A stretch of 64,000 nt of DNA. It comes from Clostridia bacterium. Lineage in GTDB: Bacteria; Bacillota; Clostridia; Christensenellales; UBA3700. Below, piece after piece: positions 45,034-52,598 of the stretch. Where the stretch lies: NCBI GenBank assembly GCA_029061605.1, contig JAIDRT010000053.1, positions 1-64,000 on the forward strand, read 5' to 3'. The notes below the pieces were generated by a model, which saw only the letters and a list, made by a program, of their open reading frames with translations, did not search any database and was not told the origin of the DNA. Position 1 is the first letter of the stretch. Every line of letters starts with the position of its first letter. Both the position numbers and the translations under genes were made by a program.

Positions 45034-45549
45034 ATGACCAAAAATAAAAAGATTGTAATAGCAACTGTATCTGCAATAGTAGCGCCGATAGTCATACTCT
45101 TAATTGTATTATCAGGTTTTATCATAGCATTTGAAATTGATATCTTGCAGAATAAAATCAAGCATAAAGGTTGGAACGAAATCGATTATTGCAACGAATG
45201 TTGGGAGATGCAAATACCCAACGCAACAATTGAATATAATTTTTCCAATTGCGGCGGCTTTCTAGGTGACGGCACGGAATATACTGTTTGCAGATATTCT
45301 ACTCGTCCTGATGAATTTCTTAAAGATTTTGAGCCTGATTGCAACGACGAATACATTACGATTTATAATCGCATATTGCCGTTAATGCAATATCGCAACT
45401 CCCAAGGCGTTTTTATTGATAACGAAAAACTCTTTACTCCTGACAACAACTTTATTTGGCAGAGCAAAATAAAGAATGGCAACTGTACCCTTTTGCTAGC
45501 CTATAATGAACAAAATAATACGCTATACATAATCGAAAACTTTATGTGA
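45034..45549 (+). CDS. Hypothetical single-pass membrane protein
   Basis: A 171-residue protein: a basic head (MTKNKKI), one membrane segment (IVIATVSAIVAPIVILLIVLSG in shortened form, about residues 7-30), then an outer domain with five to six cysteines (YCNECWEMQ, NCGGFLGDG, VCRYS, DCNDEY). I recognise no family. I chose the ATG at 45034, eleven bases after GGAGA, because the upstream part of the frame lies within the promoter. Confidence 0.7.
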   Translation: MTKNKKIVIATVSAIVAPIVILLIVLSGFIIAFEIDILQNKIKHKGWNEIDYCNECWEMQIPNATIEYNFSNCGGFLGDGTEYTVCRYSTRPDEFLKDFEPDCNDEYITIYNRILPLMQYRNSQGVFIDNEKLFTPDNNFIWQSKIKNGNCTLLLAYNEQNNTLYIIENFM

Positions 45550-45569
45550 TTTACTTTATTGAAAGTAAA
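45550..45569 (+). terminator. Weak terminator-like hairpin
   Basis: An 8-bp stem (TTTACTTT/AAAGTAAA) with a four-base loop right after the stop codon. A second AT-rich stem (TTTAAAAAA/TTTTTTAAA) lies at 45578-45601, before the rubrerythrin gene. Confidence 0.4.
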
Positions 45570-45652
45570 ATTATTGATTTAAAAAACGTACCTTTTTTAA
45601 ATTTGTATAACTTGCATTTTGTTGGCAATACTTCTCTTCGGAGGTATTAACA

Positions 45653-46237
45653 ATGAAATTAAAAGACAGTCAAACTTACAAAAACCTAGCGAGAGCATTT
45701 GCCGGCGAATGTCAGGCAAGAACGAGATACGAATTTATTGAATACGGCGCAAGAGAGCAAGGATATAAGGCGCTTGCTGATATCATCGACAAGATCGCAT
45801 TCCAAGAATTCACTCACTCAAGAATGATCTACAGTTTTATTCAATCCGCAGATGATGGCACGATTGACAACATTGAGATTTGCACAGGCTATCCATTCAG
45901 ACAAAAGTGGGATCTTATGGAAAACTTGAGACTTGCAGCCGAAGACGAAGGCGTTGAGGCAGACAAACTCTATCCAGAATTTGCCAAGACGGCAAAGGAA
46001 GAGGGCTTTACTGATATAGCCAATCTCTTTAACAATCTTATCAAAATCGAAGAGACGCACAAAAAAGAATTTATGAGACTCCACAAGATGTTCAAAGACG
46101 GAAAACTCTATAAGAGCGACACGGCAGTTGTTTGGAAATGCCCTGAGTGCGGATTTGAAGCCACCTCAAAGCAAGCCTTTGACACCTGCCCAGTGTGCCA
46201 GGCTAAGCAAGGCGTCGTCAATATCAAAGAGGCGTAA
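45653..46237 (+). CDS. Rubrerythrin
   Basis: A 194-residue rubrerythrin. The diiron four-helix domain (1-145) has the ligands in AFAGECQARTRYEFIE, FQEFTHSRM, AAEDEGVEA and IEETHKKEF; the C-terminal rubredoxin-like iron site has CPECGFE and CPVCQAKQG. It reduces hydrogen peroxide in anaerobes, which fits an obligate anaerobe. GGAGG lies before the ATG. Confidence 0.96.
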   Translation: MKLKDSQTYKNLARAFAGECQARTRYEFIEYGAREQGYKALADIIDKIAFQEFTHSRMIYSFIQSADDGTIDNIEICTGYPFRQKWDLMENLRLAAEDEGVEADKLYPEFAKTAKEEGFTDIANLFNNLIKIEETHKKEFMRLHKMFKDGKLYKSDTAVVWKCPECGFEATSKQAFDTCPVCQAKQGVVNIKEA

Positions 46238-46281
46238 AAGCCGTATTATATCTATCAAATATAATCTTTTATTCAAACAAA

Positions 46282-46318
46282 TAGCCCGCTATCTTCACAA
46301 CGGAAGTATAGCGGGCTA
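46282..46318. terminator. Terminator between rubrerythrin and the YdeI-family gene
   Basis: A strong stem, TAGCCCGCTAT with its perfect complement plus an added CTTC/GAAG, in a 99-base gap between two convergent genes. A short T-rich run follows on the minus strand; the plus side has none. Confidence 0.7.
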
Positions 46319-46336
46319 CGCTGTCATTAAACGCGA

Positions 46337-46897
46337 TTACATAGGTCTTAGATTTTTATTTAATCTATCCACAATCCACGCAATTCGTCTTTCTCGTCCT
46401 GCGTCAGTCTTTGCGTCTAAGTATGCCCTTGTATAGGTTTTCTTTACAGATAAAGGCATTGCTTTAAAATTCGTATAGGCAGGCTCATACTCTTCCAGCA
46501 AAGCCGACAAACCAGATATTTGCTCCTCTGTAATTGCCATAGGATCTGGCGCATTCCACTGTCCGTTCTTTTTCGCTTGCTCTATTTTCTCTCTACCGTG
46601 ATCAGTCATAAGCCCTCTTTCCTCAAGGCTTTTGACCAAAGTCTTATTTTTCTCTGACCACTTGCTATTTTCTCTGCGCATAGAAAAGTACTTCTTGTAA
46701 TACTTATCGTCAATGCTTTGCATCAATCCGTCTATCCAGCCGAAACAAAGAGCCTCTTCAAGAGCCTCGTCCGCCTTAATAGTCTTTCGTCCGCCTGCTT
46801 TTCCAAACAAAAGCCAAACGCCACCGCTCAACGTGCAGTTCTCACAAAGCCAATTTCTAAATTCTTCTCTACTCGCAAATTCTAATATTTCGCTCAT
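46337..46897 (-). CDS. YdeI/OmpD-associated family protein
   Basis: A 186-residue soluble protein of the YdeI family: EFRNWLCENCTLSGGVWLLF, then the highly typical ADEALEEALCFGWIDGLMQS, YFSMRRENSKWSEKN and NGQWNAPDP. The function is poorly known; members have been linked to resistance to polymyxin and to bacteriocin-type stress. AGGAAAG lies before the ATG. It follows the lipoprotein gene by 20 bases on the same strand and could be read from the same promoter. Confidence 0.9.
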   Translation of the reverse strand: MSEILEFASREEFRNWLCENCTLSGGVWLLFGKAGGRKTIKADEALEEALCFGWIDGLMQSIDDKYYKKYFSMRRENSKWSEKNKTLVKSLEERGLMTDHGREKIEQAKKNGQWNAPDPMAITEEQISGLSALLEEYEPAYTNFKAMPLSVKKTYTRAYLDAKTDAGRERRIAWIVDRLNKNLRPM

Positions 46898-46917
46898 AAT
46901 TCTTTCCTGTCAATTGA

Positions 46918-49335
46918 TTATGCTATCTTGACAAGATTCTTATTTGCTAAATCTACGCTGTAAAGATGCGAGTCTCCCAAATAATTGTAATAATTGATAA
47001 AATACAATTTACCTTTAAGCAAAGTCAACTCGCTTGCATAGTAAGTAGACGACCTAGCAAGAATCAGATTCGGCGTTTGGTCTTCTCTTGCATTTATGCT
47101 TATTGAATATATTCCGCTTGAATCATTAGAAGTCACGTCATTATAATAATATATTGTATCTCCATCTACAACGATTTCTAATGGATCCGTTGCCTTAGAC
47201 ACAATCACTGCATATCCAGTGCCGTCGACATTGATCCTTGACAGTCTTTTGTTAAGATATCCTACTCCGTATTGTTCTCTAAAATATACGACTCCGTTTG
47301 AGATTACAAACGTATCTACATTGCCTTTCTTGACAGTAATAGGAGCATTTACCGTATAATCGTCAATAGGCATTTTTAACAAATCTCTTCCGTCTACAAA
47401 ATAAATATACCCTTGATAATAAGTTAGGAATTGAGCGCCTTTATCATATACCAAAGTATCGTTGCCTTGAGCGTCTATCTCGTGAATTGCGGTGCGAACG
47501 TTGGCAGTATTCTTTTCCACGTAAAAGATCTTATTGCCGTCGCTGACTATATCTACGCAATCGTTTTCGGATACTAATTCAGGAATCCCTCCTCTCATAT
47601 CAAGTTTATACAAATAGTTTTTCATTAATTTACTTTCCGTATTAAAATACAAAGTGTTGCCAATTATTGAAAAATCTATTACCTTCCCTGATGTAATTCT
47701 TGAGAATACTCCATTAACTGAATTATATGAATAAAGCGATTTGCCGTTGTAAATATCCATAAAATAGATATAGTTGCCATACGTTGCAATTTTACTGCCT
47801 GTAGTTACAGGAGTGCTCTCAGGCGCAGTAAATCCCTCAAGAATTTCTTCAGACTGTTCTCTAATCAAATCATATAAACAAAGCATTTGCGTGCTCACTT
47901 TATAATACGCAATAGTGTTATCATTTATCTTTGTCAATGAAGTATAATTTTCTCCATCGGCAGCAATGACCTTAGTGCCGCTTAGATTTTTGTCAGAAGT
48001 AGGGTACGCGTTGACCTTATAAATTCCCTTTCCTCTTATAAGCGAAGTAAGTTTGTCTACGTTGAGGTAATATAATTCGTTATTTATTATTGTAAGATTA
48101 CTACCTGAATCTATAGTCAACTTGCGCATTGTAGAGGTTGAAATATTGTAATTGGCAATATAATCTCCGAGCAGATTGTCAACTGTAAAGAACAAATATC
48201 CGTTTTCAGCGGTCAGCGTAGAAATTTTTTCATCAATAATCAAAGTTCGTTCCCCGCCGTTCGTACTTATTCTTGAAAGTTTATATCCGTTATTACCGTC
48301 AGCAAAATAAATAGAATTATTCAAAACCTGCAAATATTTTGCCTTACCTTGTGAGAGCAATACAGGATCTGATTCTGTCTGAGTTGAATTATTGATTGCT
48401 ATTTTATATATTCCGCTAGAATTAGCAGTCAGGCCATTGACAGCAAAATATAGATTTACTCCGTCTGTACAAAGATATTCACCATTTTTAAACTCCACGA
48501 TTTGGCTATCGCCGTCTACGATTTTCTTTATACTTGATGCAAACATCGTATAACTTCTATAATAGATATTTCCATTATTAGTTATAGCAAAATCATACGG
48601 CACGTCAGAACTAATTTTTTGCACTCCGTCCTGCGACGTGTAGTAATAAAGTTTATCACTGTCTAATGCGTTAGCAAAATACAATTTTCCTCCTGCGTAC
48701 GCGATATGCCTTTCTTTTTCCGATGCAGTAATCTCCAACGTTGTCTCCAATACTAAATTATTGTAATTGCTATTCGTTAACTTTGCTACTACTGTGTATT
48801 TACCTGTCTCTACCGCGCTGTTTTTTAAACTGGAATCCTCCTTGCAAGAATACGTGACTGTAGTATTTTCAGGCAATTGTCCTACAATCTCAACGCAATG
48901 TTGCAAACCGTCATACTCTTCTTTAACACTTGGAAAAGTAATTCCTTGAAAATCTGCTTTATTTATGATAAGTTTAGCGCGCAATACAAGCGTCTTATAT
49001 CCTTCGCCTGATAAAGTTGCTATGGCTTCATACTCTCCAGCATTAGTTTGTTGAGCGCTTTGATACTGCACCTTTACTCCCTGAGGCACGTCACCATTGA
49101 CTGCAATAACGTGCGCAGTTCCATCGTATGTTACTGTCAAATCGTTAAACGTCACTCCTGTAATATCTTTTAAAACAGTCTCTCCGCTTGAACTGACATC
49201 TCCGCTCGGAGTTATTTCTCCGCTTGATTGATTGTCGTTGTCATTGTCATTACCGCCTGGATTTACGCAAGCGCAAAATATGCTTACGCTAAGCAAAATG
49301 ACCAACAGTACAATAAGTATTTTGAAATTCTTCAT
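46918..49335 (-). CDS. Lipoprotein with MBG/YDG-like repeats and DUF5050-like propeller
   Basis: An 805-residue exported protein. It begins MKNFKILIVLLVILLSVSIF, a signal peptide ending at FCAC, which could be a lipid attachment cysteine though the lipobox is atypical. Two repeated beta domains follow (about 50-210, each with a VTYDG/EEYDG motif and a GEYEAIATL or GKYTVVAKL strand), then a long region (230-800) with many short repeats of the DUF5050 type, such as NGNIYYRSY, NSIYFADG and GNTLYFNT. It is probably a surface beta propeller. I chose the ATG at 49335, which follows AAGGAG by seven bases; the upstream start has no such site. Substrate or partner unknown. Confidence 0.85.
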   Translation of the reverse strand: MKNFKILIVLLVILLSVSIFCACVNPGGNDNDNDNQSSGEITPSGDVSSSGETVLKDITGVTFNDLTVTYDGTAHVIAVNGDVPQGVKVQYQSAQQTNAGEYEAIATLSGEGYKTLVLRAKLIINKADFQGITFPSVKEEYDGLQHCVEIVGQLPENTTVTYSCKEDSSLKNSAVETGKYTVVAKLTNSNYNNLVLETTLEITASEKERHIAYAGGKLYFANALDSDKLYYYTSQDGVQKISSDVPYDFAITNNGNIYYRSYTMFASSIKKIVDGDSQIVEFKNGEYLCTDGVNLYFAVNGLTANSSGIYKIAINNSTQTESDPVLLSQGKAKYLQVLNNSIYFADGNNGYKLSRISTNGGERTLIIDEKISTLTAENGYLFFTVDNLLGDYIANYNISTSTMRKLTIDSGSNLTIINNELYYLNVDKLTSLIRGKGIYKVNAYPTSDKNLSGTKVIAADGENYTSLTKINDNTIAYYKVSTQMLCLYDLIREQSEEILEGFTAPESTPVTTGSKIATYGNYIYFMDIYNGKSLYSYNSVNGVFSRITSGKVIDFSIIGNTLYFNTESKLMKNYLYKLDMRGGIPELVSENDCVDIVSDGNKIFYVEKNTANVRTAIHEIDAQGNDTLVYDKGAQFLTYYQGYIYFVDGRDLLKMPIDDYTVNAPITVKKGNVDTFVISNGVVYFREQYGVGYLNKRLSRINVDGTGYAVIVSKATDPLEIVVDGDTIYYYNDVTSNDSSGIYSISINAREDQTPNLILARSSTYYASELTLLKGKLYFINYYNYLGDSHLYSVDLANKNLVKIA

Positions 49336-49426
49336 CCTTTTTCTCCTTATAATTTCCAAGAAAGTTCTTTTACTTGCCCACAATATTTAAATTACAAAAG
49401 TGTGCATCTTACTGAGTGATAGATAC

Positions 49427-49455
49427 ATTATAAATAAAGATAATGTTATTGTCAA
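49427..49455 (-). promoter_or_regulatory. Consensus sigma-A promoter
   Basis: A perfect TTGACA, 17 bases, TATAAT on the minus strand, about 90 bases before the lipoprotein start codon. Confidence 0.85.
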
Positions 49456-49577
49456 TGATTATAGTCAATTTAATTTTAACTTGAGTTATTTATCAAAATG
49501 CGCATTTATATAAAATTTCTTCAATTAATAAAATCGTCTATAGCGCAAAATTTTGTTGAAAATTTGCTTCAAATCAC

Positions 49578-49606
49578 TTTACAACTTTAGCGAGATAAAG
49601 TATAAT
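49578..49606 (+). promoter_or_regulatory. Promoter of the amino-acid ABC transporter operon
   Basis: TTTACA, 17 bases, TATAAT. The expected start is near 49613, so the mRNA would begin with a small hairpin (CCCTA/TAGGG at 49617-49629) just before the AAAAGGAG ribosome binding site. Confidence 0.75.
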
Positions 49607-49647
49607 GACTTCACTACCCTAAAGTAGGGACAAAAGGAGACATAAAA

Positions 49648-50490
49648 ATGAAAAAGAAAATTATCGTTGCGCTGTTGCTCTGTTTGATAACATTGACAAG
49701 CGTATTTGCATTCGCAGGTTGTGAGAAATATCTCAACAACGAAACGCTTAAAGGCTATGACGTAGACCTTGCGAAAGCTGTAGCGCAGGAACTTGGAGTG
49801 GAAATTAAGTTTTTGGAAATCAACTGGAATAAAAAAATTATTGAATTGAATTCTGGAAACATTGACTTGATATGGAATGGTATGACGATCCTTGACAGCT
49901 TAAAAACCGAAATGGAAATTTCCAATCCATATATGAGTAATAAACAAGTATGCGTAGTTAAAAAAGAAAACGCAAGCAAATACAACTCTCTTGACGCAAT
50001 GAAGGGTGCTAATTTTACTTATGAATTAGGTAGCTCTGCTGAAACTTGGGCAATAAATAACGGATTTGCAGGCGAATTTTCTGGAAAAGATACTCAAATG
50101 ATGGCAATGACGGACGTATTGTCTGGAAGTAGTGATGTCGCTGTCGTAGACCTTCTTCTTGCCAATTTCTACACTACGTCTAATTCTTCTTTTGCAAATT
50201 TGACTCCAACAATTACTCTTACAGAAGAAAGCTATGGAATAGGAGCAAAAAAAGGTAACGTTGCTTTAATGGATAAAATTTGCACAGCTATTATGAAATT
50301 GCAAGAAAATGGTACTGTAAACGAAATTGCTAAAAAGTACGGTCTTGAAGAAAGAGTTATAGACTTAAACTATACGTCTAAATGGGACAGTTTGACAGAC
50401 GAGGATAAAGCAAACTGGAACAAAATCCAAGAAAAGGGATACTTTGTCGTAGGTTGTACGATTTATGCGCCAATGACATATACAGATTGA
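49648..50490 (+). CDS. Amino-acid ABC transporter binding protein, apparently circularly permuted
   Basis: A 280-residue lipoprotein of the family 3 solute-binding proteins: signal peptide and lipobox FAFAGC, then GYDVDLAKAVAQELG, KKIIELNSGNIDLIWNGMTI, EISNPYMSNKQVCVV and NEIAKKYGLEE. The usual first strand of the mature protein, which should directly follow the lipid cysteine, is missing there. The sequence goes from AGCEK straight to YLNNETLKGYDVDLA. That missing piece is found instead at the very C-terminus: WNKIQEKGYFVVGCTIYAPM followed by TYTD and the stop. Joined end to start the two parts give a normal mature protein. The ends of this fold are close in space, so a functional permutation is plausible. 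It should bind a polar amino acid. Confidence 0.87.
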   Translation: MKKKIIVALLLCLITLTSVFAFAGCEKYLNNETLKGYDVDLAKAVAQELGVEIKFLEINWNKKIIELNSGNIDLIWNGMTILDSLKTEMEISNPYMSNKQVCVVKKENASKYNSLDAMKGANFTYELGSSAETWAINNGFAGEFSGKDTQMMAMTDVLSGSSDVAVVDLLLANFYTTSNSSFANLTPTITLTEESYGIGAKKGNVALMDKICTAIMKLQENGTVNEIAKKYGLEERVIDLNYTSKWDSLTDEDKANWNKIQEKGYFVVGCTIYAPMTYTD

Positions 50491-50491
50491 T

Positions 50492-51142
50492 ATGAACGAA
50501 TTTCTGCAAGTAACTAAAACACTTTTAGAGGCAAGCAAATACACCTTTGGGCTGTTTTTTGCAACACTGATAATTGCCATACCTTTGGGTATGGTAATTT
50601 GTGCCTTTGCAATGAGCAAATTCAAGCCTTTGAAATACGTAACAAACGTCTTTATTTGGGTAATCAGGGGCACTCCGCTTATGTTGCAAATCATTGTCGT
50701 GATGTATGCTCCAGGGTTGCTCTTTAATATGCCCGTACACGAGAGATTTTTGGCGGCTCTTATCGCATTTGTAATAAACTACGCCGTGTATTTTGCTGAG
50801 ATATACAGAGGCGGAATTATTTCAATGCCAATAGGTCAATACGAAGCTTGCAAGGTGCTAGGTATGAGCAAAGCGCAGACCAATAGACTTATCATTTTGC
50901 CACAGGTAGCAAAGAAGATAACCCCTGCGATGAGCAACGAGGTCATAACTCTTGTCAAAGACACTTCCCTTGCGCGCGTCATAGGGATTGCGGAAATAAT
51001 TATGGAATCGGAAAAAATCGTCGCAACAAAAGGCATATTGTGGCCGCTATTCTACACCGGCGTATTCTATCTTGCAATGATAGGCGTATTGACACTATTC
51101 TTCAAGTGGCTTGAAAAGAAAATGAATTATTACAGGGCGTGA
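50492..51142 (+). CDS. Amino-acid ABC transporter permease
   Basis: A 216-residue permease of the HisM/GlnP type with about five membrane segments, the WVIRGTPLMLQI segment and the EAA loop YEACKVLGMSKAQTNRLIILP, which contacts the ATPase. It starts one base after the stop of the binding-protein gene and lacks its own Shine-Dalgarno site, so its translation must depend on the preceding gene. It forms the membrane channel of the importer. Confidence 0.94.
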   Translation: MNEFLQVTKTLLEASKYTFGLFFATLIIAIPLGMVICAFAMSKFKPLKYVTNVFIWVIRGTPLMLQIIVVMYAPGLLFNMPVHERFLAALIAFVINYAVYFAEIYRGGIISMPIGQYEACKVLGMSKAQTNRLIILPQVAKKITPAMSNEVITLVKDTSLARVIGIAEIIMESEKIVATKGILWPLFYTGVFYLAMIGVLTLFFKWLEKKMNYYRA

Positions 51143-51150
51143 GGTGAAGT

Positions 51151-52152
51151 ATGGCATTTTTTGAAGTAAAAGACGTATACAAAAACTTTGGCGCCAACAG
51201 AGTGCTAAAAGGTATTGATTTGCAACTCGACGAAGGTCAGGTGCTTGCCATAATAGGCTCGTCGGGCAGCGGCAAGACTACTCTGCTCCGCTGTATCAAC
51301 TTTTTGGAAATTCCTGACAAGGCAGATATCTACCTCAGTGGAGAAAATATCTTTTCGGTAGACAATCTTGACAAAATAAACGAGACTTTGCAAAACGCAG
51401 ACGAAAGTCAAACGCAAATCTCCACTGCCGACATTGCAAAAGAAGACAGCGGCGCCCAACTGACAAATTCAAAAGAAAGCGGCGTAGACATAATAGACAC
51501 AACTGAAAAAAAACTGCAGAAACAAAAGTCTAAGCCAGTCAAGATAAGCAAAGAGAAGAAAAAACAGATTGCCGAGCAAAGGCTAAAATTCGGAATGGTC
51601 TTTCAATCTTTCAACCTATTCCCGCATTACAGCGTACAAAAAAACCTCACTTTGGCGGCAAGGCTCAAATATGACAAGGCGCTCAAACCTCTTGACAAGT
51701 ATTTCTCCAAGTCTGTGAGAATTGCAAGAAAAAAGGCGTTCAAGGAAATTGACGAAAGGGCTGTAGCGTTGCTCCAAAGAGTGGGACTAGGCGAAAAACT
51801 CAAAGCCTACCCTTGCGAACTCTCCGGCGGTCAGCAACAGCGCGTAGCCATTGCGAGAGCGTTGATTTTACAACCCGAAATACTCTGTTTTGACGAGCCT
51901 ACGAGCGCGCTTGATCCCGAACTGACGAGAGAGGTGCTCAAAGTAATCAAGGATCTCAAAAACGACGGACACACTATGATAGTCGTCACTCACGAAATGG
52001 AATTTGCAAGAAAAGTCGCAGACAAAGTCATATTTATGGCAGACGGCGTGATCGAAGAGCAAAGCTCTCCCGAAGAAGTATTTGGCAATCCGCAAAGTCC
52101 TAAGACTAAAGCATTCTTGCAAGAGAGCGAAAAAAGCATAGACGAGGATTAA
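51151..52152 (+). CDS. Amino-acid ABC transporter ATPase, GlnQ-like with insertions
   Basis: A 333-residue ATPase, about 90 residues longer than normal GlnQ-type proteins. Walker A (GSSGSGKTT), Q loop (MVFQSFNLFPHYSV), signature (LSGGQQQRVAIARAL), Walker B (LCFDEPTSALD) and H-loop (VVTHEMEF) are intact. A charged, low-complexity insertion of about 70 residues (about 70-142) lies between Walker A and the Q loop, and a smaller one of about 20 near 175-195. Both lie outside the catalytic motifs and may serve regulation or contact with partners. GAGGTG-type site before the ATG. Third gene of the transporter operon. Confidence 0.93.
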   Translation: MAFFEVKDVYKNFGANRVLKGIDLQLDEGQVLAIIGSSGSGKTTLLRCINFLEIPDKADIYLSGENIFSVDNLDKINETLQNADESQTQISTADIAKEDSGAQLTNSKESGVDIIDTTEKKLQKQKSKPVKISKEKKKQIAEQRLKFGMVFQSFNLFPHYSVQKNLTLAARLKYDKALKPLDKYFSKSVRIARKKAFKEIDERAVALLQRVGLGEKLKAYPCELSGGQQQRVAIARALILQPEILCFDEPTSALDPELTREVLKVIKDLKNDGHTMIVVTHEMEFARKVADKVIFMADGVIEEQSSPEEVFGNPQSPKTKAFLQESEKSIDED

Positions 52153-52153
52153 T

Positions 52154-52423
52154 ATGAACGCAGACCATATGAACGAAATGATACAAAAACTATATTTAGT
52201 AATCTCCAAACTCTCCACTCCCAACGAGTGCAAGATGTTTTTTCAAGACCTTTGCACCAACAAGGAAATCGAGCAGATGGCGCAGCGTATCGAGTCTGCA
52301 CTGCTGTTAAAGCAAGGTTTGACTTACACTCAGGTCATTGAGCAGACCAACATCTCTTCGGCAACTCTGTCAAGAGTATCTAGAGCGTTGCAATACGGAG
52401 AGGGATACAAGAAATTTATTTGA
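52154..52423 (+). CDS. TrpR-like protein, YerC/YecD family
   Basis: An 89-residue helical DNA-binding protein of the YerC/YecD family of TrpR-like repressors: CKMFFQDLCTNKEIEQMAQR, LLLKQGLTYTQVIEQTNISS and TLSRVSRALQYGEGY, a helix-turn-helix. It starts one base after the stop of the ATPase gene (TAA, T, ATG) with GAGGA just upstream, so it is translated with the transporter. It may regulate this operon or amino-acid metabolism; the target is unknown. Confidence 0.92.
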   Translation: MNADHMNEMIQKLYLVISKLSTPNECKMFFQDLCTNKEIEQMAQRIESALLLKQGLTYTQVIEQTNISSATLSRVSRALQYGEGYKKFI

Positions 52424-52517
52424 ATTGATATACGCGAACGTAATCAATCGCAAAATCGTAATTTTTGCTCTTATCGTTTTTGGAATGATAGGAGCATATT
52501 CTTTTCAAAATTGCTTA

Positions 52518-52547
52518 TTGACTTGTCACAAAGCGTTATGCTATCAT
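52518..52547 (+). promoter_or_regulatory. Promoter of the beta-mannosidase gene
   Basis: TTGACT, 18 bases, TATCAT with TG one base before the -10 box, about 52 bases before the start codon. Confidence 0.5.
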
Positions 52548-52598
52548 TATTTATAGTAGAATTAGAAAGCAAATAACCCCAACTACGGAGAAAAATTT

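Noticed and set aside
52338-52556. 72-codon frame overlapping the end of the YerC-like gene
   Set aside because: It overlaps a clear TrpR-like gene and runs through the promoter of the mannosidase gene.
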